Shown here: piece after piece, positions 34,594 to 42,441 of the stretch
Layout of the letters: the number at the start of each line of letters is the position of its first letter
Position numbering within the stretch: position 1 is the stretch's first letter
Source of the DNA: an uncultured Granulosicoccus sp.
Lineage (GTDB): Bacteria > Pseudomonadota > Gammaproteobacteria > Granulosicoccales > Granulosicoccaceae
Direction: 5' to 3'
NCBI GenBank assembly: GCA_947499955.1
Contig: CANMQI010000005.1
Span: forward strand, 310,001-374,000
Length of the DNA: 64,000 nucleotides
Made by a program: the position numbers and the translations under genes
Notes under the pieces: model-generated
Databases searched by the model: none
Told to the model about the DNA's origin: nothing
The model's input: only the letters and a program-made list of their open reading frames with translations

Positions 34594-35604
34594 ATGCTGA
34601 ACAGAAGACGATTTCTATCAACCATCGGCAGTCTCATGGTTGCCGGTTCATTGGCAACGACGCCGGCAATAGCTGCCGATGAACCACTCAAGGTCGGTTA
34701 TCTGCAATTCACCTCTTTCGGCCTGATCAATGTCGCCGAAGCGCAACAGTGGTTCGAGGAAGAAGGGGTGGATGTCGAACTGGTGCTGTTCGACAGTGGA
34801 CCACCACTGTTGGAGGCCATGATCGGTGGCAGTATCGACATCGGTGCATTGGGTGGCGTTCCCACACTACGCACCGCCTCGCAGGACATCATGGACCTGC
34901 GTGTCCTGTCCGTGGTTGCCGATGTCTCAGGGCCCTCGAAGATCATATCGCAGACCGGTATCAACTCGATTGAAGAACTGCGTGGCAAGAAGGTCAGCAT
35001 TCCCTGGGCCACCACCCAGCACTACATCGTGGGACAAGCGCTGGCTCAATACGGCATGACCACCGATGACGTCGACCTGGTACAGATGGAAGTTCTCGAC
35101 GCACAGGGTGCTTTCATTGCAGGTCGTATCGATGCTTTCGCCCCTGCACCATCTGCACTGGATCGGGTACTGGAGGCGCGCAAGGATTCCAGGGTCCTGT
35201 TTTCCACCAGCGACTTCACAGACCCGTTTTTCGTGTTCGATCTCTGGGCAGCACCGGCCAAGGTCATTGATGCCAGACTGGAGGACATCCAGAAGGTACT
35301 TCGGGTATTCCATGGCAAATCGGTACCGTACTTCACCTCACCGGATACCAGCGAAGCTGCTGCGCAGGATTTGCAGAACTGGCTGAACAAGGTCGTTGGT
35401 GCCAATCTGACAGCGGAACAGGTACAGCAGCAGATCGATGCCCTGACCTTTTTCAATGTCGATGAAGTCAGAAAGATCAATTCCGACGGCACACTGGCAA
35501 CCATGCTGCAGAAGCAGTCCGAATTCCTGAAAGAGGTGGGCATTCTCGAGTCTCTGCCGGACTTCGACAAGCTGCTCGACCCGCGGGTCATCGACGGTCT
35601 GTAG
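34594..35604 (+). CDS. ABC transporter substrate-binding protein, SsuA/TauA/NrtA family
   Basis: A 336-residue periplasmic binding protein with a Tat-like signal (NRRRFLSTIGSLMVAG, cleavage near AIAADE). Then come KVGYLQFTSFGLINVAEAQ and the GGSIDIGALGGVP segment typical of the NMT1/SsuA family that binds aliphatic sulfonates, taurine, nitrate or pyrimidine precursors. A strong AGAGGAGG precedes the start. It is the first gene of a binding protein-permease-ATPase set. Confidence 0.88.
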   Translation: MLNRRRFLSTIGSLMVAGSLATTPAIAADEPLKVGYLQFTSFGLINVAEAQQWFEEEGVDVELVLFDSGPPLLEAMIGGSIDIGALGGVPTLRTASQDIMDLRVLSVVADVSGPSKIISQTGINSIEELRGKKVSIPWATTQHYIVGQALAQYGMTTDDVDLVQMEVLDAQGAFIAGRIDAFAPAPSALDRVLEARKDSRVLFSTSDFTDPFFVFDLWAAPAKVIDARLEDIQKVLRVFHGKSVPYFTSPDTSEAAAQDLQNWLNKVVGANLTAEQVQQQIDALTFFNVDEVRKINSDGTLATMLQKQSEFLKEVGILESLPDFDKLLDPRVIDGL

Positions 35605-35631
35605 ATCGACCCTGGAAACAGAATAGCGACA

Positions 35632-36465
35632 ATGACAGAGCAAATCATCGGCGGCACTGATCGCCGCACTCGACGTGTGGCGATCAGCCCACAGCAGATT
35701 GCCAAAAAGGAACGCCGACAGAAACTGCTGATTGGAACCACCTCTCTCGGAGCAGTTGCGCTGCTCTACACCGTGGTTTCCAACCTGCCGTCAGCCAATG
35801 CGGTCTTGACACCACCTCCTCAGCTCATCTTTTCCACCTTCGTGGAAAAGTTGTCTGACGGTACCTTGCTGTCTGCAACCTGGGCCAGCCTGCAGCGCGT
35901 CCTGATCGGCTATCTGATAGGTACCAGTCTTGCCATCCTGCTGGGCACGCTGATGGGCTGGTTCAAATACGTGGAATATGTCTTCGACCCTATCGTCGAG
36001 TGCCTGCGTCCCATTCCACCGCTGGCCTATATTCCGCTGGTGATACTCTGGTTCGGCATTGGTGAATTTTCACGGATATTCATCATTGTGGCAGCCTCCT
36101 TCCTGACCTGCATTGTCAATGCCTACTCGGGTATGAAGCAGGTACCGAAAGTCTATGTGGAAGCGGCGCAGACTCTGGGAGCAAGCCCCCTGACCGTGTT
36201 CCGTACCGTTGCCCTGCCCTATTCCATTCCCTTCATCTTTGCAGGCATGCGAGTGGCCATGGCAGCCTCCTGGACAACACTGGTAGCCGCCGAGTTGGTG
36301 GCAGCTCAGTCCGGCCTTGGCTTCATGCTGCAATCCGGACGACGTTTCTTCGATACCAGCCTGGTCATGACCGGTATCGTCATGATCGGTATTCTGGCCT
36401 TTTCGATGGACCGGATATTTCGCAGTGTTCAACAACGCATCGGCCAGTGGTCGGAGGTCCAGTAA
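35632..36465 (+). CDS. ABC transporter permease, SsuC/TauC family
   Basis: A 277-residue permease of the BPD-transport family with about six helices. The coupling motif is EAAQTLGASPLTVFRTVALPYSIP (EAA loop), and upstream lies the ECLRPIPPLAYIPLVILWFG segment characteristic of the taurine/sulfonate branch. Its stop overlaps the ATPase start by one base. Confidence 0.9.
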   Translation: MTEQIIGGTDRRTRRVAISPQQIAKKERRQKLLIGTTSLGAVALLYTVVSNLPSANAVLTPPPQLIFSTFVEKLSDGTLLSATWASLQRVLIGYLIGTSLAILLGTLMGWFKYVEYVFDPIVECLRPIPPLAYIPLVILWFGIGEFSRIFIIVAASFLTCIVNAYSGMKQVPKVYVEAAQTLGASPLTVFRTVALPYSIPFIFAGMRVAMAASWTTLVAAELVAAQSGLGFMLQSGRRFFDTSLVMTGIVMIGILAFSMDRIFRSVQQRIGQWSEVQ

Positions 36466-37244
36466 TGATGGATGATCGACCCGCAGGCATGCTCGCCATC
36501 GATCAGGTGGGCATGGAGTTTGCGCTCGCCGACGATGGCAGTACCTTCAATGTGCTCGACAATATCTCCCTGGATATCCCCAAGGGCAAGTTCGTCTCCA
36601 TTGTCGGACACTCGGGCTGTGGTAAATCGACCCTGCTGCGCATTCTCGCAGGACTGACGATGCCCACGTTGGGAGAGGTACGCGTCGATGGCAGCATTGT
36701 CGAGGGGCCCAGTGTCAGCCGCGGCATGGTATTTCAGCAGGACGCCGTCTTCCCGTGGCTCAGTGTCAGAGACAATATCGAATATGGACTGAAAGTGCGC
36801 GGCATGAAAAAGGCACAGCGCCAGGCCGAGTCCGACACCTGGATCAAACTGGTGGGTCTCGAAGGCTGGGAAAATGCCTACCCGAAACAGCTGTCGGGCG
36901 GCATGCGCAAACGAGTCGACCTGGCTCGCGTCTATGCCAACAAGCCCGACGTGATGCTGATGGATGAACCCTTCGGCGCGCTGGATGCCCAGACCAAGGC
37001 CACCATGCAATCAGAGCTGTTATCGCTGTGGCAGCAGGCCGGCTCCACCGTGGTGTTTGTCACTCACGACCTGGAAGAAGCAGTCTTTCTATCCGATCTG
37101 GTTATCGTGCTGTCCAGAAACCCGGGCAGGGTCAAGCAGGTTCTACAGATAGACCTGCCCAGGCCGCGCAACGAAGAACTGAGACTCTCCGATGAATTTC
37201 TTGGCGAGAAGCGTCGTTTGTTCGATGTATTGAGTGAGACGTGA
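36465..37244 (+). CDS. ABC transporter ATP-binding protein, SsuB/TauB family
   Basis: A 259-residue ATPase with Walker A GHSGCGKST, signature LSGGMRKRV, Walker B VMLMDEPFG and switch His in VFVTHDLEE. The first ATG at 36465 overlaps the permease stop and has GGAGG eight bases upstream. It completes the SsuABC-type importer that ends the sulfatase region; the following gene is convergent. Confidence 0.92.
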   Translation: MMDDRPAGMLAIDQVGMEFALADDGSTFNVLDNISLDIPKGKFVSIVGHSGCGKSTLLRILAGLTMPTLGEVRVDGSIVEGPSVSRGMVFQQDAVFPWLSVRDNIEYGLKVRGMKKAQRQAESDTWIKLVGLEGWENAYPKQLSGGMRKRVDLARVYANKPDVMLMDEPFGALDAQTKATMQSELLSLWQQAGSTVVFVTHDLEEAVFLSDLVIVLSRNPGRVKQVLQIDLPRPRNEELRLSDEFLGEKRRLFDVLSET

Positions 37245-37296
37245 AAAGCAAGGCGATCTGAGACTGGTACCCAGTTATCAACCAGAGCCTCTGACC

Positions 37297-38040
37297 TCAG
37301 CTGTCGTGCCTTGCCATGTATTCAGCAAGGTGTTTGGGCATCCCCGTAGAAGCCTTACCGGGAGGACGCTGGAAACATCCCCGGTTCGCGCCTTTCGGAA
37401 ACAAGCTGAATTGCTGCTCGGCACCCGTCACAGCCGCCTGTAACGGGTCGAGCAGCAAGGCGGGGACATGCTCACGGATACTCGGCGCAAGCCCGGCTAT
37501 GGGCGCTCCCGCCAGTATCAGGACATCGGCGCAATCGGCTACGCGTATGCACAACTCCGTCAGTTGCGAGGCAAGATCCTCCGCCACGGTTGCAATATCT
37601 CCAAACGAGTCATCCGGGTAGAAGACACCCGCGAAGCGGCTGCCAAGACCGCTTCGGGTGACCTGCTCGGTATACCAGGGAGCCAACAGCGGGGAGAAAG
37701 TCACGAAGGCGAATCGCTCCCCCACGGAGCAGGCCGCCAGCATGGAGGATTCACTCATGCCCGTAACAGGACAGTCAAACAACTCGCGTGCGGCGGAGAG
37801 TCCGGGATCGCCGAAAGCGGCGATGACGGCCGCATCGTAGGTCCCGGCCTTCTCCGCAAGAACAGACAGCACGCAGGCCCCTGCCAACTGCGCCTCCGCT
37901 CTCGACGATATGTAGGGAAAACCCTCTGACGCTGTACAGGTAGAAAGCTCCACCTGGCTCGAAATCACCTGCCTTGCGGACGCTTCCAGGCGTGAAGTGA
38001 GTGCGACGCTGGTATTGGGGTTAAGCAATAGCAGTTTCAT
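37297..38040 (-). CDS. Asp/Glu/hydantoin racemase-family protein
   Basis: A 247-residue protein of the Asp/Glu racemase superfamily, near hydantoin and allantoin racemases (MKLLLLNPNTS start). The family's two catalytic-Cys sites read differently here: the first loop is AAFGDPGL where CFGD would be expected, and the second is LAGAPIAGLA where a GCAG-type Cys motif is expected. Racemase activity is therefore doubtful. The start overlaps the TRAP DctM stop (TGATG). It is the last gene of a uraD-TRAP operon, so a ureide such as allantoin is a plausible ligand. Confidence 0.82.
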   Translation of the reverse strand: MKLLLLNPNTSVALTSRLEASARQVISSQVELSTCTASEGFPYISSRAEAQLAGACVLSVLAEKAGTYDAAVIAAFGDPGLSAARELFDCPVTGMSESSMLAACSVGERFAFVTFSPLLAPWYTEQVTRSGLGSRFAGVFYPDDSFGDIATVAEDLASQLTELCIRVADCADVLILAGAPIAGLAPSIREHVPALLLDPLQAAVTGAEQQFSLFPKGANRGCFQRPPGKASTGMPKHLAEYMARHDS

Positions 38041-39320
38041 CAGTAGCCGAGCCTCTCGGGCAACCAGGTGACCACAGCGGGAAACACCATGCACAGAACC
38101 AGCACAGCATACATGGCGGCAATGAATGGCCAACTCTGTCGAACCAGTTCGCCCATGCGGACACCGGTAATGCCACAGACCACGAACAGAACCACGCCAA
38201 CCGGAGGCGTCAACATGCCAATCACGAGGTTGAGCACGAAAATGAACCCGAAGTGCAATGGGTCAATTCCGTATTGCAATGCGATGGGGTGGAACAACGG
38301 AACCAGCATGATATAAGCCGCATTGGATTCCAGGAACATGCCGACCACCAGAAGCATCAGCGACACCAGGCACAGGAACACAAAGGGGCTGTCAGTGACG
38401 CCCTGCATCAAACCGGCGAGCCTCAACGGCAGCATATCGATCGTGAACAGAAAGGTCACTGTCGATGCAAAGGCTATCATCGCCCCCACCATGGCGGACG
38501 TGGAAGCGGCGGTCAGAAGCACCTGCGGCAAGTCCGCAATCTTCAGCTTGCGCGTTACGAAGAACCCGAGAAACAAGGCATAGCAAACGCCGATTGCGGC
38601 ACCTTCGGTCGGCGTAAACGCTCCGAACACGATTCCGCCAATGACAATCACCGGCATCATGAAGACAAGAAGTGATCGTCTCAGCTGTATCATGATGTTC
38701 TGCAATGTTACCGGCTCACCCGCCAACGGGTAGTCGCGGTACCAGGCAATGAACCAGCACAGCACCATGAGCATGCTGAACAGAATCAGTCCCGGGATGA
38801 CACCCGACATGAACATGCCACCCACGGACACGCTGGAACCTGCCATGAAGGCGTAGACGATCATGGCACCGGATGGAGGAATGATGGGCCCGAGATTGGC
38901 CGCCGCGGCCACAATTCCGGTCGAGAAACCCAGCCCATACTGCTTCTCGAGCGGTGGCACCAGCGTCGATGATAATGCCGACGCGTCGGCAACAGCAGCC
39001 CCTGATACTGATGCCAGACCCGCGCCGGAAATGATGGCCACCTGAGCCAGCCCTCCCCTCACTCGACCAATGAAGGCATTCGCAAGGTCTACCAGCCGTT
39101 CCATGATGCCACCCTTGAGCATCAACTCACCCGCGACCATGAACAAGGGGATGGACATCAGCGGAAACGAATTCACCGAATTCATCAGCCTCGGTGGCAA
39201 CACCAGTAAATCAATGCCCGATAACCACAGGCCAGCCAGAGCCGATACTCCCAGAGAGAACGCTAATGGCATTCCCAGAAAGGCCAGCACCAGAAAGCAG
39301 ACAATGACGTACAGGCTCAT
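38040..39320 (-). CDS. TRAP transporter large permease DctM
   Basis: A 426-residue TRAP large subunit of the DctM/DedA-like ion transporter type. It has twelve or so hydrophobic segments, LVLAFLGMPLAFSLGVSAL at the N-terminus, AIISGAGLASVSGAAVADASAL and the PPVGVVLFVVCGITG segment near the end. It works with DctQ and the binding protein DctP to drive Na+- or H+-coupled uptake. It overlaps dctQ by ATGA and the racemase gene by TGATG. Confidence 0.93.
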   Translation of the reverse strand: MSLYVIVCFLVLAFLGMPLAFSLGVSALAGLWLSGIDLLVLPPRLMNSVNSFPLMSIPLFMVAGELMLKGGIMERLVDLANAFIGRVRGGLAQVAIISGAGLASVSGAAVADASALSSTLVPPLEKQYGLGFSTGIVAAAANLGPIIPPSGAMIVYAFMAGSSVSVGGMFMSGVIPGLILFSMLMVLCWFIAWYRDYPLAGEPVTLQNIMIQLRRSLLVFMMPVIVIGGIVFGAFTPTEGAAIGVCYALFLGFFVTRKLKIADLPQVLLTAASTSAMVGAMIAFASTVTFLFTIDMLPLRLAGLMQGVTDSPFVFLCLVSLMLLVVGMFLESNAAYIMLVPLFHPIALQYGIDPLHFGFIFVLNLVIGMLTPPVGVVLFVVCGITGVRMGELVRQSWPFIAAMYAVLVLCMVFPAVVTWLPERLGY

Positions 39321-39793
39321 GTTGTCGACTCCTGTGGTGCGAAAGTGCCAACCAACAGGTGAAGGGCCGAATGCGCCGCTCCAATGATGACTGGGAAGAA
39401 AAAGACGCTGGATGTGACATCAATCGATCCCAATCGCTCCGACCAGGTGGCATGCGACACGACAAGCGCGCCGCCGAAAACAACCAGCATCATCAGACCT
39501 GCCAGCAGATTCATGAGCCGCTGTATCCAATGACTCACCCTGGTGGGCAAACGCTCCACCAGCAGTCCGATTCCAACATGGCTTCCCTGACTCACGCCCA
39601 ACGGAATTGCCAGAAAAATGGCCCAGACGAATGCCAGCCTGGAAACCTCATCTGCCCAGTCAAATGAGCCGTTGAACACATACCGCATGACCACCTGAGC
39701 AGACACCACGACAACCATGATTGCCGTTGCCGTGATGACTGCCAGGCGTGCACTGCGATCAGCGACCCCAAGACCGCGAGAGATCAGGTTCAT
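39317..39793 (-). CDS. TRAP transporter small permease DctQ
   Basis: A 158-residue four-helix TRAP small subunit. It shows the family pattern with MRYVFNGSFDWADEVSRLAFVWAIFLAIPLG and a cytoplasmic region before the last pair of helices. It lies between the binding protein and DctM genes, with a 4-bp overlap to the latter. Confidence 0.9.
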   Translation of the reverse strand: MNLISRGLGVADRSARLAVITATAIMVVVVSAQVVMRYVFNGSFDWADEVSRLAFVWAIFLAIPLGVSQGSHVGIGLLVERLPTRVSHWIQRLMNLLAGLMMLVVFGGALVVSHATWSERLGSIDVTSSVFFFPVIIGAAHSALHLLVGTFAPQESTT

Positions 39794-39806
39794 CGTGTGT
39801 CCTGAA

Positions 39807-40799
39807 CTATTGAATCAGACTGGCGGACTCTGCATCAAGCAAATCCACCAGGGTGGCATCCAGCCGAGCACGGGTCTCGTTGGCGACATCAGCGGTTTGC
39901 TCGCGCAGATCATGCGCCAGTTCGGGCGATACTTCAGTGTAGGTCATACCGGCATCCGTCAGTTTTGTCAGTGCTTCGGCATCCTGCTGCTCAGCCATCT
40001 CTCGTTGGTACTCGATTGCCGTATTCATCGCAGCCTTGACCATGGACTGAGAGTCCGCATCCAGCTTGTCGAACCACTTGCGGTTGGCAACCACCGAGAT
40101 GAAATCGAAGAAGTGACCTGTGTTGGACACGTATTTCTGGACTTCGGGATAGCCAGCGACATTGATGATGGCGAAGGGGTTTTCCTGTCCGTCTATCACG
40201 CCTTGCTCCAGCGCTGAATACAACTCCTTTACATCCATGGCAACCGGGTTGGCGCCAAGCGCTCTGAACGTTGCAAGATGCGTCTCGTTGGGTTGCAGGC
40301 GAATCTTCAGACCAGCGATATCGTCAACCGTTTCAATGGGGTGTTCATTGTTGGTCAGTTGTCTGAAGCCCAGCTCCATATACCCCAGTGACGTCATGCC
40401 CTCCGCTGCCATCTTCTCATCAAGAGCAACTCCAACCGGGCCGTCAACCACGCTGAATGCCTGTTCCCGGCTTTCGAACTGAAATGGCAGACCAATGATC
40501 TCGAGTTCCGGTACTGTCCGGGTCAGATAGGCGGTACCCACCCACATCAATTCGATTGCACCGATCTTGACTGCCTGCACGTTCTCGGCAGCACCACCCA
40601 GTTGCTGTGCAGGGAAGATATCAACCTCGAAGGCACCATCGGACAAGGCTTCCAGCTCCTCCTCGAATTTTGACATGGCAAGTGATGAGGAATGTTCCGC
40701 GGCAAAATTTCCTGCAACGCGAATTCGTTCAGCAGCTATCGACGAGCTTGCAGACAATGCAAGCACGGATGAGGCAACAACAGTGAGCAAGGTTTTCAT
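39807..40799 (-). CDS. TRAP transporter substrate-binding protein DctP
   Basis: A 330-residue DctP-family binding protein. The signal peptide ends near SIAAE. Landmarks are FPAQQLGGAAENVQAVKIGAIELMWVG, LKIRLQPNETHLATFRALGANPVAMDVKELYSALEQGVIDGQENP, with the conserved Arg that usually clamps a carboxylate, and the ENP motif. The uraD gene lies immediately upstream and the racemase-like gene downstream, so the ligand may be a ureide or purine-derived acid. Confidence 0.9.
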   Translation of the reverse strand: MKTLLTVVASSVLALSASSSIAAERIRVAGNFAAEHSSSLAMSKFEEELEALSDGAFEVDIFPAQQLGGAAENVQAVKIGAIELMWVGTAYLTRTVPELEIIGLPFQFESREQAFSVVDGPVGVALDEKMAAEGMTSLGYMELGFRQLTNNEHPIETVDDIAGLKIRLQPNETHLATFRALGANPVAMDVKELYSALEQGVIDGQENPFAIINVAGYPEVQKYVSNTGHFFDFISVVANRKWFDKLDADSQSMVKAAMNTAIEYQREMAEQQDAEALTKLTDAGMTYTEVSPELAHDLREQTADVANETRARLDATLVDLLDAESASLIQ

Positions 40800-40820
40800 G
40801 AAAATCTCCGGGAATGTATT

Positions 40821-41426
40821 TCAATTGAGAGGGACTGTCAGATTGGTTAAACCGAAAGCGGCACGACTTCTCGACCGGATGACCGACGTGATTTCCGCGA
40901 GTGTGGTCACATGTTCCTCGATGGCCGATGCCTTCGATCGAGACTGGAAAAGCTCGAACAAGGCTGCACGCTCGGGAATTCGGTGCAAGGCAATGATGAA
41001 TGGGTGTTTGAACTTCTTCCGATAGTCTTCATTGAGTTGCGACAGGCGGCTGGCTTCTTCCCCTGTCAGCAGATGAAGACCCAGACGCCCTTGCTCACCG
41101 GTTGATGCAAGCGTCATTTGGCCGGTCTTGGCATCCCGCCCACCCAGCTCCGGATGCGCGTTGAACAGTGCCAGCCGTCGCTGCGGGGTTGCATCCAGGA
41201 TTATCTCCACCAGAGCGGCCGTCAGGGCCTCATCCGATTGAAACGGCCTGGCGTTCAACGCCGCTTCAGCCACCCAGGCAGATCGCTCAACCAGCGTTGT
41301 CATCAGTCGAACCGCTTCTGCTCGAGGAGCGTCATTCAGGCTGGCGAGCTCGGGGGACATGGATGAAACACCTTCAAGTGGCGAGGTACGGAACAGAGTC
41401 TGCCTCAGAAAAGCATTGCCATCCAT
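40821..41426 (-). CDS. uraD: OHCU decarboxylase (uric-acid catabolism)
   Basis: A 201-residue protein of the 2-oxo-4-hydroxy-4-carboxy-5-ureidoimidazoline decarboxylase family, the last step from urate to (S)-allantoin. Visible landmarks are FNAHPELGGRDAKTGQMT (catalytic His region), the EEASRLSQLNEDYRKKFKHPFIIA block and the C-terminal helix. It is first in an operon with a TRAP transporter and a racemase-like gene, and divergent from LysR. The earlier enzymes (urate oxidase, HIU hydrolase) are not in the window. Confidence 0.88.
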   Translation of the reverse strand: MDGNAFLRQTLFRTSPLEGVSSMSPELASLNDAPRAEAVRLMTTLVERSAWVAEAALNARPFQSDEALTAALVEIILDATPQRRLALFNAHPELGGRDAKTGQMTLASTGEQGRLGLHLLTGEEASRLSQLNEDYRKKFKHPFIIALHRIPERAALFELFQSRSKASAIEEHVTTLAEITSVIRSRSRAAFGLTNLTVPLN

Positions 41427-41444
41427 AACATTATGAACAACAAT

Positions 41445-41465
41445 GCATTCTATAAATCAGAATGC
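41445..41465. promoter_or_regulatory. LysR-type dyad GCATTC-N9-GAATGC
   Basis: A perfect 6-bp inverted repeat with a 9-bp spacer that includes TATAAAT, containing T-N11-A. It lies 18 bp upstream of the uraD start and just before the preferred LysR start at 41472. Confidence 0.6.
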
Positions 41466-41471
41466 CTTGTC

Positions 41472-42407
41472 ATGCACCTGCATCTTGTTCCCAGAGGTCT
41501 GAACTATGTCGACGCTGTGGCCAAACACGGATCCATACAGGCCGCATCACGCGCCATAGGCATCTCTGCCTCCGCCATTGATCGCCAGATCGTGATACTC
41601 GAAGAGCGCTTCGGCGTACAACTGTTTGACCGACTGAGCACAGGCATGACGCTCTCTGCCGCAGGTGAAACACTGATCGTGCTGATCAGGCGCTGGCAGG
41701 CCGACGAGAACAGGATCTGGTCAGACATCAAACAGATGCAGGGTATCGATCTGGGTCACATCAGACTCGTCACCATGGACAGCCTGGTGAATGGCCCGAT
41801 ACCGCGCTTCCTCAACATGGTCGCGACACGCTTTCCAAAAGTGCGGATCGATGTGGAAATCATGACACCGGATGAGGCAGTAACCGCTCTGGACGCCGGT
41901 GAGGCGGATATCGCTCTGGCCTTCAATATCAAGCCTCAACGCGATATACACCTCGTCTGGAATGCCTCGCTGCCACTGGTTTGCATCGTTGCTGCAAATC
42001 ACCCGCTGGCAACGCGCAAGAAGGTGTCGCTGAAGGACATACGGTCACAGGTACTGGTGCTGCAAAGTCGATCATTGGCCATCCGACGAATTCTGGAAAG
42101 TCAGCACGCCTGGATGTTCACGGATGAACGGCCTCCCGTGGTCACCAATTCATTGCAGCTGGTAAAACAGCTGGTAATGGCCGGCAGCCACATCGCACTC
42201 ACATCTCAACTGGATGCGGCTCACGAACTCAAGACAGGATCTCTGGTAGCCATCGCGGTGTCCGACAAGAGCGTGTCCCATCAGAGCATCAGCGTTGCCA
42301 TCAGCACTCGCCGTACGCTGCCACGAATCTGCCGTGTCGTGTCCGAATCACTGGGGGAAAACATTCAGACGAGCCTTGATGAAGTGCTGGAGATCAACGG
42401 GCAATAG
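41472..42407 (+). CDS. LysR-family transcriptional regulator
   Basis: A 311-residue LysR regulator with helix-turn-helix GSIQAASRAIGISASAIDRQI and a ligand domain. An ATG at 41433 is in frame, but the later MHLHLVPRG start gives the usual distance to the helix-turn-helix. It also leaves room for the dyad and promoter shared with uraD. It is presumably the regulator of the uraD-TRAP operon. Confidence 0.87.
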   Translation: MHLHLVPRGLNYVDAVAKHGSIQAASRAIGISASAIDRQIVILEERFGVQLFDRLSTGMTLSAAGETLIVLIRRWQADENRIWSDIKQMQGIDLGHIRLVTMDSLVNGPIPRFLNMVATRFPKVRIDVEIMTPDEAVTALDAGEADIALAFNIKPQRDIHLVWNASLPLVCIVAANHPLATRKKVSLKDIRSQVLVLQSRSLAIRRILESQHAWMFTDERPPVVTNSLQLVKQLVMAGSHIALTSQLDAAHELKTGSLVAIAVSDKSVSHQSISVAISTRRTLPRICRVVSESLGENIQTSLDEVLEINGQ

Positions 42408-42441
42408 GCTCGATTCGGTCGCGTCATGTTACCGAGCAGAA

